Shown: positions 33,246-45,306 of the stretch, one piece after another | Numbering within the stretch: the stretch's first letter is position 1 | How the letters are laid out: each line of letters starts with the position of its first letter | NCBI GenBank assembly: GCA_002049455.2 | Contig: KV919153.1 | Coordinates: forward strand, 1 to 62,546 | Direction: 5' to 3' | DNA from: Porphyra umbilicalis | Taxonomy: Eukaryota > Rhodophyta > Bangiophyceae > Bangiales > Bangiaceae | DNA: 62,546 nt | Made by a program: the position numbers and the translations under genes | Notes under the pieces: generated by a model | What the model saw: the letters and a program-made list of their open reading frames with translations, nothing else | Told to the model about the DNA's origin: nothing | Databases searched by the model: none

Positions 33246-34163
33246 TGCAGTCTTTGTGACGCTGCTCCCTGTCTCTGTCACCGTGTAGCGTTTGTTGCAC
33301 ACGCTGGAAACCTTATTTTTTTCCACCAACGCTTGCTGCGCGCGTTCCTGGCATCGGCGGGTACCAGTTGGCGCGCACTGATCTCCGAAGGTGAAGAAAA
33401 CGGCGGCAAGGCGGCGACGGCCATCCCGTAATTGTTTTGGGGCACGCGACCGAGAAGCATGCGCGCGGTGCCCCCCCCGCAGAAGCAAGAGTGGGGTTCC
33501 ACGGGCGCCGTCCCGTGACTGTCCGCTGTGTGTCGTGCATACTCGCCATGTGCCAACCGCGTGCGGCGGGTCGAGCACAGCGTCCGCCGCGGCTGACGAG
33601 GCAGCGGCGAACAGCCGCGTCACGGTGTCCGCCGCAGCTGTCAGCCGACAGAAAGGGCGCGGCAGCAGGACCGCGCCCCTTCTCCATTCCGGTCACACCC
33701 GACTGGAGGCGCGCGCCCGGTTGGCGGGATCTGGTGCATGCAGAATCCGAGCCGCCGCTGAGGCGCGCCAGCCGACGGCGGCGGCACCCCCACGGCGCCC
33801 CGCCGCCGTCGTGGGCAGCCTGAGCCCCGCCAGCCCACGACGGCGGCGGTGCGGCGGCGGCACCCGCCCCGCGTCAAGCCGCCCTGCACTGCCCTGGAAA
33901 CCACTTGGAGGCGGCAGCGGGGCGGGACGCGGGCGGGGCAGCCGCCCGCCCCCACACGTACAAAAGGGGTGCGGCGGCGGCCGGACGCTCGACTCAATCA
34001 ACACCCCCCGTGCCTCCACCACAGCCCCACCGCCACTCCTCGACGCCGTCCACGCCGCTGGACCGACTCGATCACCCTTGATATCCGCCTCGGCGTTTCT
34101 CGGTACGGTGCGGTCTCTCTCCACAAAGGCCCCTCATCTCGCCAACCCCCCCCCTCCCTCAAG
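33246..34163. other. Intergenic, upstream region of the 34.2-kb gene
   Basis: A GC-rich island without a convincing ORF. ACAAAAGG at 33959 and the C-rich leader before 34164 may belong to the promoter and 5' UTR of the next gene. The open frame from 33849 to 34163 is not protein-like. Confidence 0.4.
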
Positions 34164-34733
34164 ATGGTGACCACCCGCACCGCCCAAGCGGTCGTTCAAA
34201 ACTACACCAACGTCCCCATTAAGAGCGTGAGCCTCGTCCACAAGTACTCGGACAACCACAAGAACCTCGGGAAGTGGCCGTGGCTCGCTCACGGCGAGTC
34301 GTCGACGCCGCTTGACGTGCAATACAACACGGGCGCCTTCACGACCGGCCGCGACTGGTGGCTCGTGTCGTGGTACTCGGCCGACTACAAGACGCGATAC
34401 TATTCGGCACCAAACAATTTTCGCGCCGGCTTTGACAGACTAGAGCAGGTCGCCGGACCTGGTCTCTTCGACGTCATCTCGGCCGCACAGACGGCGGCCT
34501 CCTCTGCCGGAACTGTTGTCGAAGTCGCCGCGACGGTGGCCACGAACGTGGCCGCCGCCACCGTGTCGGGGGCGTTCAACGGGGAGAGCACGGATGGCTT
34601 CAAGCAACACATCCTGCGAGGCGAGGATGCCAACCGGGTGACAGAAGTGGCGCTGCACGCCGACGGGAGCGTGCACTGGCGGTCGGCTTCGGGCAACTCT
34701 GCAACGGGCTGGACGAGCCGGATCGTCTCCTAG
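34164..34733 (+). CDS. Soluble 189-aa protein of unrecognised family
   Basis: Intact from the ATG at 34164, in a favourable context (CTCAAGATGG), to TAG at 34731. The N-terminal half is rich in aromatic residues and looks like a beta domain: QNYTNVPIKSVSLVHKYSDN, GKWPWLAHGESSTPLDVQYN, TTGRDWWLVSWYSADYKTRY. The middle (about residues 95-140) is Ala/Val/Thr-rich and probably helical. The end returns to beta-like sequence (VTEVALHADGSVHWRSASGN, GWTSRIVS). No signal peptide or membrane span is apparent. Similar compact proteins of unknown function, to my recollection, occur in fungi and other eukaryotes, but I cannot name the domain. The frame, codon use and lack of low complexity make it a confident gene. 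Confidence 0.82.
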   Translation: MVTTRTAQAVVQNYTNVPIKSVSLVHKYSDNHKNLGKWPWLAHGESSTPLDVQYNTGAFTTGRDWWLVSWYSADYKTRYYSAPNNFRAGFDRLEQVAGPGLFDVISAAQTAASSAGTVVEVAATVATNVAAATVSGAFNGESTDGFKQHILRGEDANRVTEVALHADGSVHWRSASGNSATGWTSRIVS

Positions 34734-36270
34734 GATGCGATGTGGGTGCCACCACCCACCGCCGACGCCAACGCGACGCTGTGGCGGGCGCTCCCTGGTG
34801 GCACCTGGAAGAAACGCGCGTGTGCTCGCACATTTTTCCTTGCTTTTCTCGGTCAAGGCGCCGACTCAATGCTGCTACTTTTGATAGGACTAGCGAAAAC
34901 GTGGCACCGTTCTGCTACGCGCCAACTGCTCGAGCGCCAAAGAGCGCCAACGCCGAAACGGAGGCACGCCGACCGCCATGGTGGCACCTCGTCGCCCCGC
35001 CGGCCTCTGCGGCCACTGGCACCTTCCACGTCGTGCGGCGTTCGACACCCGTTGCCCCTCTGGCCACCACTGCCGCAAGGTCGGTCCGCCGCCAAGCCGC
35101 GTCGATGTTCGCCCGCTTCACCCCCCCCACCCCTCTCCACTACTCGCCCCGCACCACTCTCGTAGTACCCCTCACCTGAGCCCAGCGCAGGGCAAGCCCG
35201 GCGGTCCGTTTCTGCGAAAATTGGAGAAAATGTGTTATTTCCCTGGACTTTAGAGCAATCCCAACGACGTCGATTATCGAAATAATATGGTCCACGTGTT
35301 CCCACGTGTCTAACGTGGCACCCTATGCGGAAACCAGCACCACCGACAACGTCCCGTATGCAGAATTTCCGCAAGCGCGCCAGAAACGAGCGGGTGAGCT
35401 CGGAAGCGGTCGCGAATCACGGGTCGGCTTCCGCATAGAAGCCAGAGCCATGAAACAAGGCCAGGGCCACGATGTATGTCAGCAAAGAGCAGCTCTGGAG
35501 CACCTTCTGTCGGTCAAGTCCCCCTTTCATCAGGTAGTCTGCACCGCATTCGTCCACAACTACGTAGTTCAGAAATGACCTGCTTACCAACCATATGCGG
35601 AACTGTCGTCGTCAAGGCCTGAGCCAAGGCAGTGGATCACCGAAGATCACCATCCATTGGTCCAGCCGCGTCAGCTTTTGCATGCGCCGTATTCAGCTGG
35701 GAGACCCGGTCAGAGAGACAGTCGGACACGTCGCGCGCCGCAGCCACTACAGCTGCTCAGTCGCCCTCGCCACTCTCGTGACCTTCGCTTACTGTGAAGT
35801 TCGGCCAGTGGGCGCGTGCGTCGCTCTCCCCGCCTCCCCTTGCCGGGTAAATGCCCCACCACCACTCTGTCACGGACCTTCGCCATCCTGGCCCCACGCC
35901 ACACGTCGCCTGCCTGCGCTTCTCGATCGCCATGACTGCCACCACTGTCCAGAGGGAAACCTGTACCGACTGATAACGCAGCTATGCCCCAGTCCACCAC
36001 GGTCGGTTGCTCATAGTAGGCAGCCCCAGAAGGGGCATCGGATCTTCCCCGCGGTTGCGCATAGCTGCACTTCGACGCCCCCCGGGTCCGTCCCCGCACT
36101 TGAGTGGCAGCCAGTGTCCTCGTCGGTGACGCCCTATACGTAGGCCGTCGTGGCCGCGCCGTTGGCGTTAGCGGCCGCCGTGCGTGATGCGGGCGAGGTC
36201 AGGGAGATGGCGAAGCTTTTCGTCTGGACTGGGGAAGGAGGGTTGTTGGTAGCCGCGCCCGCCCCCATTG
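34734..36270. other. Accessory DNA, no gene recognised
   Basis: Contains the 15-mer TTCCCTGGACTTTAG at 35239-35253, which recurs in the same orientation at 51266-51280. No protein-like ORF. Confidence 0.4.
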
Positions 36271-36279
36271 ACGTGAGCA

Positions 36280-36600
36280 TCTTGGTGGCGCCGGGGGGGG
36301 GGGGGGAGGGGGGGCTCCCATTGATTGAGCACGGCCGGGAGGGTGGCGGGGGGAGAAGGAGCGTCCCGGCGGCGACGGCGGGGGGGCGCGGGGCGTTATG
36401 CCCATGGCTGGCGCAGCGAGCGCGGCCGGGTGGGCGGCGGGGGGAGTGGTGACGTCGGGGCGGCGGCGGGTGTGGTGCCGTGTTAATGACGCGTGGTGGC
36501 GGGGGGGGGGGTGGGGCTCCCATAGATGAAGCGCGCCGCGGAGGGTGGCGGGGGAGGAGGGAGCGTCGCGTTGTCGACAGTGGGGGTCAGGTGGAGTTAC
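36280..36600. repeat. Degenerate direct duplication, about 205-bp period
   Basis: G run, GGGGCTCCCAT, then GAGGGTGGCGGGG and GGAGCGTC occur in the same order starting at about 36295 and again at about 36500. Moderately diverged. Confidence 0.5.
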
Positions 36601-37249
36601 TTCAATGGGTGGCTTGGCGAGCGACGGCGCGAGGGGGTTGGCAGTGATGGTTACGTCGTGGTGCAGCAGGAGGGGCGAGGGGGATGGCTCTTATATACGG
36701 TGCGGTGAGCGCGACCGTGGCGGAAACGGGGGGTTTGCAGAGTATAACCTCTCGCGGTGGGTCCGAGGCGCGGTCACAGGCGGCCGAGCTGTCCGCGTCT
36801 GGCGGTGACTGGACCAAAGAAGAAGGAGCTGCGTACCCGTGTGGTGCGTCAGGATGGGCCAAATACTGGGGCGGCGAGAGAGGGGGGGCGGTGGGGGGTA
36901 GGGGGGGGCGCAAAAATCAGTGCCGCCCAGCCGGTTCCGGATGTGGGCACCTCGTGGGTACAGAAGGGACAGGGCGGTCCGACAGGCAATACACGATATC
37001 CCATGTCCCGCAAGACCGGCCCCGGGTTTCTCTTTACGACGACAAGGCCGTTGAAAGCCCCCCCTCGACCGGCTTGCAGTCCCTAGCTGTCGCGCCGCCG
37101 GCACTGCCCCGCCCCCCAAGTTTCCTGCTGTTGTGAGACCCTCTCTCGGCATCTCAAGTAACGGTTTAAGCCACAGAAAAAGGGAGGCGCGGGTGACAAC
37201 CGTCTCCACCCACCTCACCAGCCCTTGGCTCCGGGCCACCCGCTGGGAC
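36601..37249. other. Accessory DNA, no gene recognised
   Basis: Several medium ORFs occur on both strands, but none has a recognisable or protein-like sequence. Confidence 0.35.
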
Positions 37250-38130
37250 CCTCTCGTACCCCGACACGGGCGATACCTCCCCCCCGTAGTGCTTCCTCTG
37301 TTTGAAGCCAGAGGCTACGGGTAGCGCCAGCGACAACCTTCCACCGAGCCCTTCGAGGGGCCGCCGCTGGGCAACTTGCTTTCATCCCCCTGCACGGATG
37401 TGGACCGCGCGCGCGCCCTCGTCGTCCCCCCCGCCCCGTTGCCCCCTCCGCCCCACCAGCATTCGGCGCCGCGGATCTGGCTGGGACCCTCCCGGGCAGT
37501 CATACCAGTGGCCCCCGCCCTACTGTGCGCCCGCTCGTCAAAACTAAATGCTCCTGGAGTGGGAACTAAAAGCTTCTCCCTGGGCCCCGCCTACGCCAGC
37601 CGACGTGCGGCTGAATGTCACGTCCAGCGCGACTACCTTCGACGCAGGAGACACTCCCCTTCCCCCCCACACGTCCCTCTTCCCGTGACCACAGCACTAG
37701 GTGCCGCGCCGCTTTCTTGTACCTCATAGCACCCAAAAACTGGCAACCCCCCGCTCAGCGATGCGCCCGCGTTTTTAGGGCCAGAAGCTACGGAGCGCGG
37801 GAGATACAACTTTCCCCCTGCGCCACACCAGCGCTCGCCGACGTGCGGCTGCATGTCACCCCCCCCGAAACCTGTTTCCAGCGCGGGTGACACCCTCATA
37901 CCCCCCCCCAAAGTTCCCCCTCCGGAACCACCAGCGCTCGTTACCCCGCTGCTGTCATGTATCTTTCACGGCGCAGACACTGGCGACGCCCTTCAGCAGC
38001 GCGCCCGATTTCTTTCGGCCAGAGGCTACGGGGGGCGGGGGAGGCAACCTACGCCCTGAGTCCCACCAGCGCTCCCCGAAGATCGGCTGCACCGCGACGC
38101 AACAGCCCCTCCTTGCAGCGCAATCACGCT
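37250..38130. repeat. Diverged tandem array, about 237-bp unit, about 4 copies
   Basis: The marker GCCAGARGCTACGG occurs at 37307, 37780 and 38018 (spacings 473 = 2 x 236.5, then 238), with a degenerate copy expected near 37544. A second marker, GACGTGCGGCTGMATGTCAC, occurs near 37600 and 37838, and as a weaker form near 38078. Satellite-like, non-coding. Confidence 0.6.
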
Positions 38131-38421
38131 CTGGTGATCAAGTCCCCGAGGTATGAGTGGCTTGCTTCACACCCCACTCCCCCCCCCCGCTCCCCACCGT
38201 AGCTTTCGACACGGACACCAAGTTGCGCAGCTCTTTCACCGACCACGGACTGGCCTGTGCCCATGGAGATGCGCGTCAACTAGGCCGCCCCAACGACGGC
38301 AAGGCAGACCTCCCCCCCCCCGGACTGTACTGGTCCCCCCCCCATTCTCCTCCCCCCCATTCTCCTCCCCAACCCATTCCCCCGCCACCCCATTCTCCTC
38401 CCCCCCCATCCTTCTTTTCCA
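38131..38421. other. C-rich leader before the 38.4-kb ORF
   Basis: Contains a CCCCCCATTCTCCTCC imperfect repeat at 38335-38405, directly before the ATG at 38422. Possibly 5' UTR. Confidence 0.35.
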
Positions 38422-39336
38422 ATGTATTCCAGCGCCGACGTCACGGTGGCACGCGCTGCTGGCGTCCGCCGTCGCATGTTGCTCAGCCCAGTTGGTGGCG
38501 CTGGTGGCGTAAAGAATCGGGGAGCAGCAGCCGAAAAGGATACTGGCACGGGCGGCGGTGGTCGTGGTGGTATGACTGGATTGAACGCGACTAGCACGGG
38601 CGCCGAGCTGCGAGGTGAGCCCGATGGTCAACCCCTCCGCGGGGCGGCGGTCGGCTGTCACGGCGCTTCTCTGGGGGGGGTGCGCGCCGAGGAACCTCAT
38701 GTGAATACTGCACAAACGGGTGGTGCGGACGGGTTTGTGGAGACGCATCCTCGAGGGACAAGTGTGAGGAAGGCGGTGATGGCTGAGCAGCCCCACGCCG
38801 AAGGTGCGGCCGGGAGTGGGCGGGTGACAACGCCGAAGCCGCCCGGCGAGGGTGTGGCCCGGGGGAAGGGGGAGCGGGCGACGGAGACTCCCTGCGCCAA
38901 CAGCGCGGACGGGGGAGGGGACACCGACGGTGTGGCCGGGATGGAGGAGGACAGCGAGCAGCCGCACCGCGTGCGACACCAGATCAATTGGGATTCCCGA
39001 CCGCCGCTGGCGCGAGTGCGCTTGATGACGGCGCTGCTCACGAAGGAGGTCCAGACGGTTTTCTGCAGCAACGGCGACGACGACAGCCTCTCCGTGCGCC
39101 AGTGGCAAGAACGGACGCGCTTGCGCGTCGAGGAGGTGGAAGCAGTGACTGTGTTGCTGAAGGGTACTCTGTGTCTGGCGGAGGACGCACTCGCTCAAGC
39201 CACTTTTGACAAAGCCGCTGTGGCCTGGTCCGTGGCCGCCGCTGCCCATGTGGGTACCCCGACCACTCGTTCTCGAACGCTGGCGCCAGAGCAGGAAGGG
39301 ATGCCCATCCGCAGGGTACGCCAGAGGCGTGACTAG
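38422..39336 (+). CDS. Hypothetical 304-aa protein
   Basis: Intact frame from the ATG at 38422 to TAG at 39334. Residues 1-180 are Gly/Ala/Thr-rich and low complexity. Residues 190-285 look folded and helical: HQINWDSRPPLARVRLMTAL, LSVRQWQERTRLRVEEVEAV, LLKGTLCLAEDALAQATFDK. The C-terminus is basic (RRVRQRRD). No family is recognised. It could be an accessory protein of an otherwise unrecognised mobile element or a host regulatory protein. The open frame continues after the TAG for about 100 codons, but that part is not protein-like. Confidence 0.5.
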   Translation: MYSSADVTVARAAGVRRRMLLSPVGGAGGVKNRGAAAEKDTGTGGGGRGGMTGLNATSTGAELRGEPDGQPLRGAAVGCHGASLGGVRAEEPHVNTAQTGGADGFVETHPRGTSVRKAVMAEQPHAEGAAGSGRVTTPKPPGEGVARGKGERATETPCANSADGGGDTDGVAGMEEDSEQPHRVRHQINWDSRPPLARVRLMTALLTKEVQTVFCSNGDDDSLSVRQWQERTRLRVEEVEAVTVLLKGTLCLAEDALAQATFDKAAVAWSVAAAAHVGTPTTRSRTLAPEQEGMPIRRVRQRRD

Positions 39337-41570
39337 CATTCTCCGGGGGTAAATAGTGAGGGGAGGGTGGACAGTAGTTTTCGGAGCTTCCAGTTTGCTG
39401 AATGTGACAAGGCGTGTACCTGTTCACACCTTGGTCTTTTCCCGGCCATCTTAGTCCTCTGTCTCAAAAGCGGCGCAAAAACGGCTGGGAAAGTTTTCCA
39501 TATGGCAGCGCAGCTGGGTTTTTACGCCTGCGTCCACGCGGCGCCGCGAACCCCCGGCCCGCCACGAAGAGGCTGTACCTTGCCACCCCCTCCACCCTGC
39601 CACCCCCAAGCCACCGCCGGGCACTCATTTCCGCGGCGGGAGCCGTAACCCCCCCCCACGATCTCGTCTAGTAGGCGAGCCGCACTCCCCCACCTCCTTT
39701 CCCACGCGAAGCCACCAAGGGAGCCACCGGCGCGCTGTTCGACAGCCTCCGCGAGGGCACGCTCCCCCCAGACGTCTTGCACACGGTGAGACCGACGCCA
39801 CCCCGGCCGCCGACAGCACGAGAGCCGTTGAATGCCGGGTCCACAGTGGACCGCTATGGCACTGCAGGTCTCCGGTTGCGGGGCGGGGCGGGGTCGACAC
39901 AACAGCAATGCAGCGGGGACCCCAAATCGGGGTGCATGGCAGAGACGGGGAACAAATCAGAGAACAAGGGGAGGTGGGGTGGGGCGGAAAAGTTGAGTAC
40001 CGCTGGAGAGGCAGCACCGCAGAATACGTGCCGGCTGCCGTCGATCGGCGCTGTCGTGGCCACCGCCCGCACCTACAGTCCCCCACCCCCCCCCCCTCTG
40101 CCGCCGACGCCCGCCACGCGGGCGAGAAGCCCAGGGAGGGCAGGCCGGCTGTACATAGCACCGCCGCCGTCAACCACCCACCGTGCCGGCCCCAAGACCC
40201 GACAAACTTCCGCTGCTTCAGGGGCGGGGAGTGGTAGTCCGCGCCCAGGTGTGAGCGCTGACCCCCGCCCCCCCCCCGGTGTGGCCGCAACGCGAGCTTT
40301 CGCAGTTGGTGCTCCCCCGCCCAGCCACGGGGCTTGCCACCATGCAGACTGCGGTTAGTGTCGACTAGTAGAGTGGCAAGGGCGAGGCCGACGCCGCCGC
40401 CTTCACGTCCCCCGTGTCCGCGACATCGGTCATGTCGCTGCCGTCCCCCGCCCGGGCGAAGATCTGCACCACACTCAATACCGCCGCCGCCGCCTTGACT
40501 GCCCACCCAAAAAGTAGCTCTGCGGGCATGACCGTGGTCACGGCGCCGCAGACCGTGAGCGCCGTCGTGTTCCTCAAACGAGGAGTGCGCCGCCCCCCCC
40601 CCACATCCGACATGTACCGCCGCGGCGGGCGGCCTTGACGGCCTCGGGCGAGTCGGCGAGCAGCCTTCAGCAGCGGCCGTGGGTAGAGACAGAGGGGGGG
40701 AAGGCGGAGGAGGGGAAGAGAGGGGAGAGGGGAGGGGTCTCGTGGTGTCGTGCAGTGCGCCACGCCCCCTCCATCACTGCATGGAGCGAGCGAGGGAGAC
40801 TCCCAGCAGCAAGCTGCGTTCCAACAGTGTGACGACGAATTGCAAAAAAAGGTCCTTCGTAAGCCTACCAATCAAAGAAAACGCCTTATTATGCACGCCC
40901 CAACACGCCCCTGTACAAGCCGGGCGTGAGGGCGTGACACGCCCTAAATCACGAGTGAAGGCATGCCCCGTGCAGGGGCGTGAGCACGCCTGGGATGTGC
41001 TCACCAACCCTACTCAGGAGGGTTCCGAGACGATCGTGGACGTCACCACGTGTGACATTCTTGATCGCACCGTCTGGGTTTGGCACTGGGTCGTCGGCGG
41101 CACTGGGTGATTCGTGCCCCATCGCGCGACCGGTCCCGGTCAAACATCACCCAAGCTACACTAGTCATGTTGTGAGATCGCAGGTGAGTGGCGTACGCTT
41201 CGCTGCCGTGCATCGGTTAGTGGTGTGGATGAAAGAAAGAGGAAACAGCGTAAATTTACGATGACAACTCTTTCTCTTAAACTGCTGTCAGCGTGTTGCA
41301 CAGCGAGACATCTGGATGACCGATTGCATCCTGGCGCACAGTCTTGCCGCCTCCTGGCAAGTGCCACCCCACCACCAGCACCGCAGACAAAGCGCACCAC
41401 CAAAGACGCACAGTTGCCACCCTGCTGCATCTTCCAGTACCCCTTCTCGGCGCCCCGCCCCCCCCTGCTGGTGGCCGCGATTTCCCAGGCGTTTCCCCGG
41501 TCGTCGGCATCCCGCGTGCCGGCCGCGCCCCTACCTGCCACCGGCAAACCTGCGCGTCGGCTAGCCCCCC
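39337..41570. other. Accessory DNA, no gene recognised
   Basis: A weak inverted pair, CACGCCCCTGTAC at 40904 and GTGCAGGGGCGTG at 40970, embeds several GGGCGTG/CACGCCC motifs and may be a small fold-back. Other ORFs in this interval are compositional. Confidence 0.35.
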
Positions 41571-42130
41571 GTCCGCCGCCGGCACCCACGCGGGTGTCGG
41601 CCTTCACGCCGCCCGTCATCAGTCACCCCGCCATCTTTTTCTTACCCCCCTCCTTTCATCGGTCACCCGGCGGTCGTCGGCGTGCCCCCCGCCCGCCGTC
41701 AGCCACCCCGCCGTCGTCGGCTTCCCCCCCGCCCGCCGTCAGCCACCCCGCGTTCGTGGGCGTGCCCCCCTCCCGCCGTCGGCCACCCCGTGGGAATTGG
41801 CCTCCTCCTCGCCCGCTCTCGGCCGCCCCGCGGTTGTTGGCGTGCCCCCCGCCCGCCGTTGGCCACCCCGCGGTCGTCCGCTTCCCCCCCGCCCGCTCTC
41901 GGCCGCCCCGCGGTCGTTGTCGCGCCCCCCGCCCGCCTTCGGCCACCCCACGGCCGTTGGCTTGCCCCCTGGCGGCCGTCGGCCGCCCCGCGGTATTTGG
42001 CGGGCCCTCCACCCGCCGCTGGCGACCCCACTGGTATTGGTCTGCCCCCTGCCCTCCGTCGGACGCCCCGCGGTCGTTGGCCTGCCTCTCGCCTACGATC
42101 AGCTAACCTACGCATTTCGCCGTCGGCGGT
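41571..42130. repeat. 40-bp minisatellite, 14 copies without indels
   Basis: Twelve good copies occupy 41611-42090 exactly in register (starts every 40 bp), with one degraded copy on each side. The unit resembles GCCCGCCGTCGGCCACCCCG followed by CGGTCGTTGGCGTGCCCCCC. Because 40 is not a multiple of 3, all three plus frames and several minus frames are stop-free across the array. This produces long Pro/Arg ORFs that are not genes. Confidence 0.92.
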
Positions 42131-43281
42131 GTGCTTCCATGTTGGTGGAGATTCTCCCTTTCGTCAGCCGTGGCGCTCCCCCATCTTCGAGAATGATGGG
42201 CGCCACGCTGCGTCTGCTGCTGCTGTGGGGCCCTTCTTCGGCGGCGGGGTGTTCGGCTTTTGGTCCGCAACGCCGTCCCCGCTCTCAGATCGCGCATCGC
42301 CCTGGTCTCAAAGTTTTGGACCAGTACTCTGTGTCTTGTCTTGGGAGTCGAGCCGAGCAAGGTACGTGCTCGCATCGACTTATATTTTGGGTGGTATTCG
42401 GGGGCGGGAGCAAGGGGAAGGGACAGCGCGCGACTGCGCTGGTTGACATTATTCCAATACATCGGCTTGTTGAGTGCGGCACGGGAGTGCGGTCAATTAT
42501 TGCAGGTACCATGCCGATCAACACGTAATGGCGAAGAAGACGCTAACAACGAGCGGAATTAATCCACATGGTCGAGGTGCACGGCAATTTTGGTGCGCGA
42601 AGAAGACGCCCACGTCCATCAGAGTCAACAAGACGCTCTTCGCGTCGTTTTTCTTTTTCTCTTGTCTCGTTCTGCATAATCTCGCCCTACTTTTCCACGG
42701 GCATGTGGGTGCTGAAAAGATGATGATTGCGACCATCCGCCGGAAGGTCCAAGAGGGATAATCATGCAACAAGCTACGAGGTGGCCGTCCCGCCATCGAT
42801 GGGGGGGTGTGCGGCGGGCAGTAGCCGCAAAATGAGTTTCTGACGACTGGTGGCTCCCGAGTGGAAAGCAGTGGGAATCTGCTCGACTGGCTTTTGTACA
42901 GGAGCGCGCAGTGGCTGGGTTAGTTTGCGTGCGAACAGGATCCATGGTGGTAGGGAAGAGATGGTACGAGACGTGGGGGGGGGGGGAGCTGGGGTAGTGT
43001 GTTGGGGGCGGATGTGGCGGCATGAAGAAACCTACCGGAGGTTGCAGAAGCTTGTTCCAACGTGTGTGACAACCACATGGTGCGGTCAGGGATAGAAACG
43101 AGCAACGAGGGAGCCTTGCGAAGAGCGGGGGAATAGTTCTGTTGGTACTGAGAAACCGTAGTCGCGTCTGGCTCCATCGGAGTGGGAGTAGTTGTGCGTT
43201 GCTCATACTACACTTGTTCAGCTGGTGACGAATAGACACTGTCGATTGGGCAACTGAAAGAAAGAAAAGTAACACACAATT
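42131..43281. other. Spacer between minisatellite and hAT transposase
   Basis: No protein-like ORF. This would be the 3' terminal region of the hAT element, but I could not find its inverted repeats. Confidence 0.35.
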
Positions 43282-45303
43282 TTAGTCAGCAAGCAGAATG
43301 TTCACCTCACCATCCACCGCCCAAGCTTCAATATCCTCAGCTTCCAAAGCGCCTCCTTCATCTCCACTTCCCCCGGCCTCATCCCCCTCGTCATCATTAT
43401 CTCCATCATCGTCGCCTTCAGCAGCAGGCGCCCCCCCAGCAGGTGCACCGCCCGCCCCCGCCCCCGCAATCGCGGCAGCCACCGCCACACGCAAACCCAC
43501 CACCTCCTTCTCTGTCCTGGATCGCTGGGACATGGACACCGCATTAACCCGGCTGAGCTGCCTTGAGTTGAAGGCCACAGACCACTGCCGGTCGACGCGG
43601 GCGTCGTGCGTCCTGTTGCGGGTGCGGGACAACACGACGCCGAGGGTCTTGAAGGAGCGCTCCGAGCCCGCAGAGGAGCATGCGAGCGACATCAGCCGGG
43701 TGGCCACCACCTGAAGCGTGGGGCACGAGTCACCATACAGCCGCCACCACTTGGTGAGGTGAAGAGGGGAGCCGTCAACGCCCGCCGCGGAGTCCCCATG
43801 GGTGATGTACCCGCCCAGGTATCCAATAACCGCGTTGCGAAACGCCACGTCGTCCGCGGCTAGCCGCTTGATGGCGGCGTCACGGTGCCCCGCCAGTGTC
43901 CGAGTCCCCTACAGCGCCCCGACGTCGGCGTGTCGGCACGGGGCAAAGAATGGATCAAGGAAAAACGCAAGGACAACGTGCGGGTCACCAAAGGAGGCGA
44001 ATCGTGCGTGTACGCGGTCCACCAAGTAGCTGCGGGTGCTCTCGGGCAGATCGGGAAGACCGGTGCGCAGCGCCACCACAAACCCAGACAGTAAACCCAC
44101 AACTGCCGAGAGAGGGGACGCGTCTTCTTCCAAAGACGAAGACATACGGGACAACATCCGCTACACCGGGGCGGCGACAGCCGCCGACGAGGCGGGATCA
44201 GCTTGGTCCACTGCCAAGAAAACACTGTCGGGCACATCGAAGCCGGTGGGGTTGTGCCGATTTGCCGCTAACACCCGGCAAGAAGCCTCCAAATTACTCA
44301 AATACAAGCGTATGACTACGCTCTGTCCGACCCACCTCGTAGGGCTGAATGGCTTGGGCGGTTCGATAAGCACCCCGGCAAGCCGCTGCACGGCTCTGTC
44401 ATTGGTCAACGAGCTGCGAGCCCGCGTGCACCGGTGGAAAAAGACGCTCCAGGTGACAGTGGACTTGATGCCCAGCTGTAAAGCCGACTGCTTGCTGACA
44501 TCCTTGGCCGATAGGTTCACGACATGAGCAAAACAGCCGTACGCCATGATGGAGAGGCCGCTCTCTACCGGCTTGTTGCGCATCAGCACCTTGTTGCTCG
44601 CGTTGTCCGTCACCGTCGCCCAAAACGGGAAGCCCAGCAGAGCATCCAACCGGGCTTTGGGGATGTCGCGGCCACGGAGAAGAGCCGACACGGGCTGCGG
44701 TTCCGTGAGCGACTGGGGCAGGGAAGACACGAGCCCGTTCAACAGGTTCTTGGCGGTAGACGGGTTCAATCCCAGCCGGAAGACCGAAATAATGAAGGGA
44801 ACTGGAGCGCAATCAATTACGTTGTAGGCTCCCATGGAGTTGGCGTCGGTGCTGCCGTCACACGTCAAAGTCCGGCCGTGATGGGCGGCCACCACCGCCA
44901 GAACCTGGGCGAGAACCCGATCAAGCACCGATTGCAGAAGCGAGCCCCCGACAGCGCGACGGTCCCCCGGCCCAGAGAACCGCCCGCCTGAGATGGTCAG
45001 GAAGAAGGCACGCCAGCGGGGGTTGTCAAACGTTCCAAACGCCAGGCCGGACTGAAACATCAGCGCGGCGCACTGCTCTGACCATGTGGCAATCTCTGCG
45101 CATGAGGGAGGCGGCGCATCGTCCAATAGGCGACGGGGTGACAAGGCGGTGGCGAGACCGGGCCACGTGTGCTTGGCTAGAGGACAGGCGAGCAGATGAG
45201 CTGTAGCCCTGGTGATGTTTGTCATATGCGCGCGGTAGGAGCAGCCCGGCGCCGCGCATGACAACCGCAGCCGTCCGTTGTCCTCCGTAGTCGCCAGAAA
45301 CCT
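43282..45303 (-). pseudogene. hAT transposase (DUF659 type), two in-frame TAG codons
   Basis: A single minus-strand frame runs from 45303 to TAA at 43282, broken only by TAG at 44161-44163 and 43909-43911. Domains: a BED-like zinc motif (CAAPGCSYRAHMTN, then H and C residues to CPLAKHTW); a DUF659-type catalytic part with RTLTCDGSTDANSMGAYNVI, WATVTDNASNKVLMRNKPVE and IMAYGCFAHVVNLSAKDV; DPHVVLAFFLDPFF; and the hAT C-terminal dimerisation region SPLHLTKWWRLYGDS to SAGSERSFKTLGVVLSRTRN. The tail is acidic. The 5' end is uncertain: TAG at 45304 could be part of a splice acceptor, with an exon further upstream. Both internal stops fit CAG-to-TAG changes, since conserved sequence continues on each side. 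No 8-bp target duplication or terminal repeats were found. Confidence 0.85.
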
Positions 45304-45306
45304 CTA

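Noticed and set aside
41225..42528. Several long Pro-rich ORFs in all plus frames
   Set aside because: Produced by the 40-bp minisatellite, whose period leaves every frame open.
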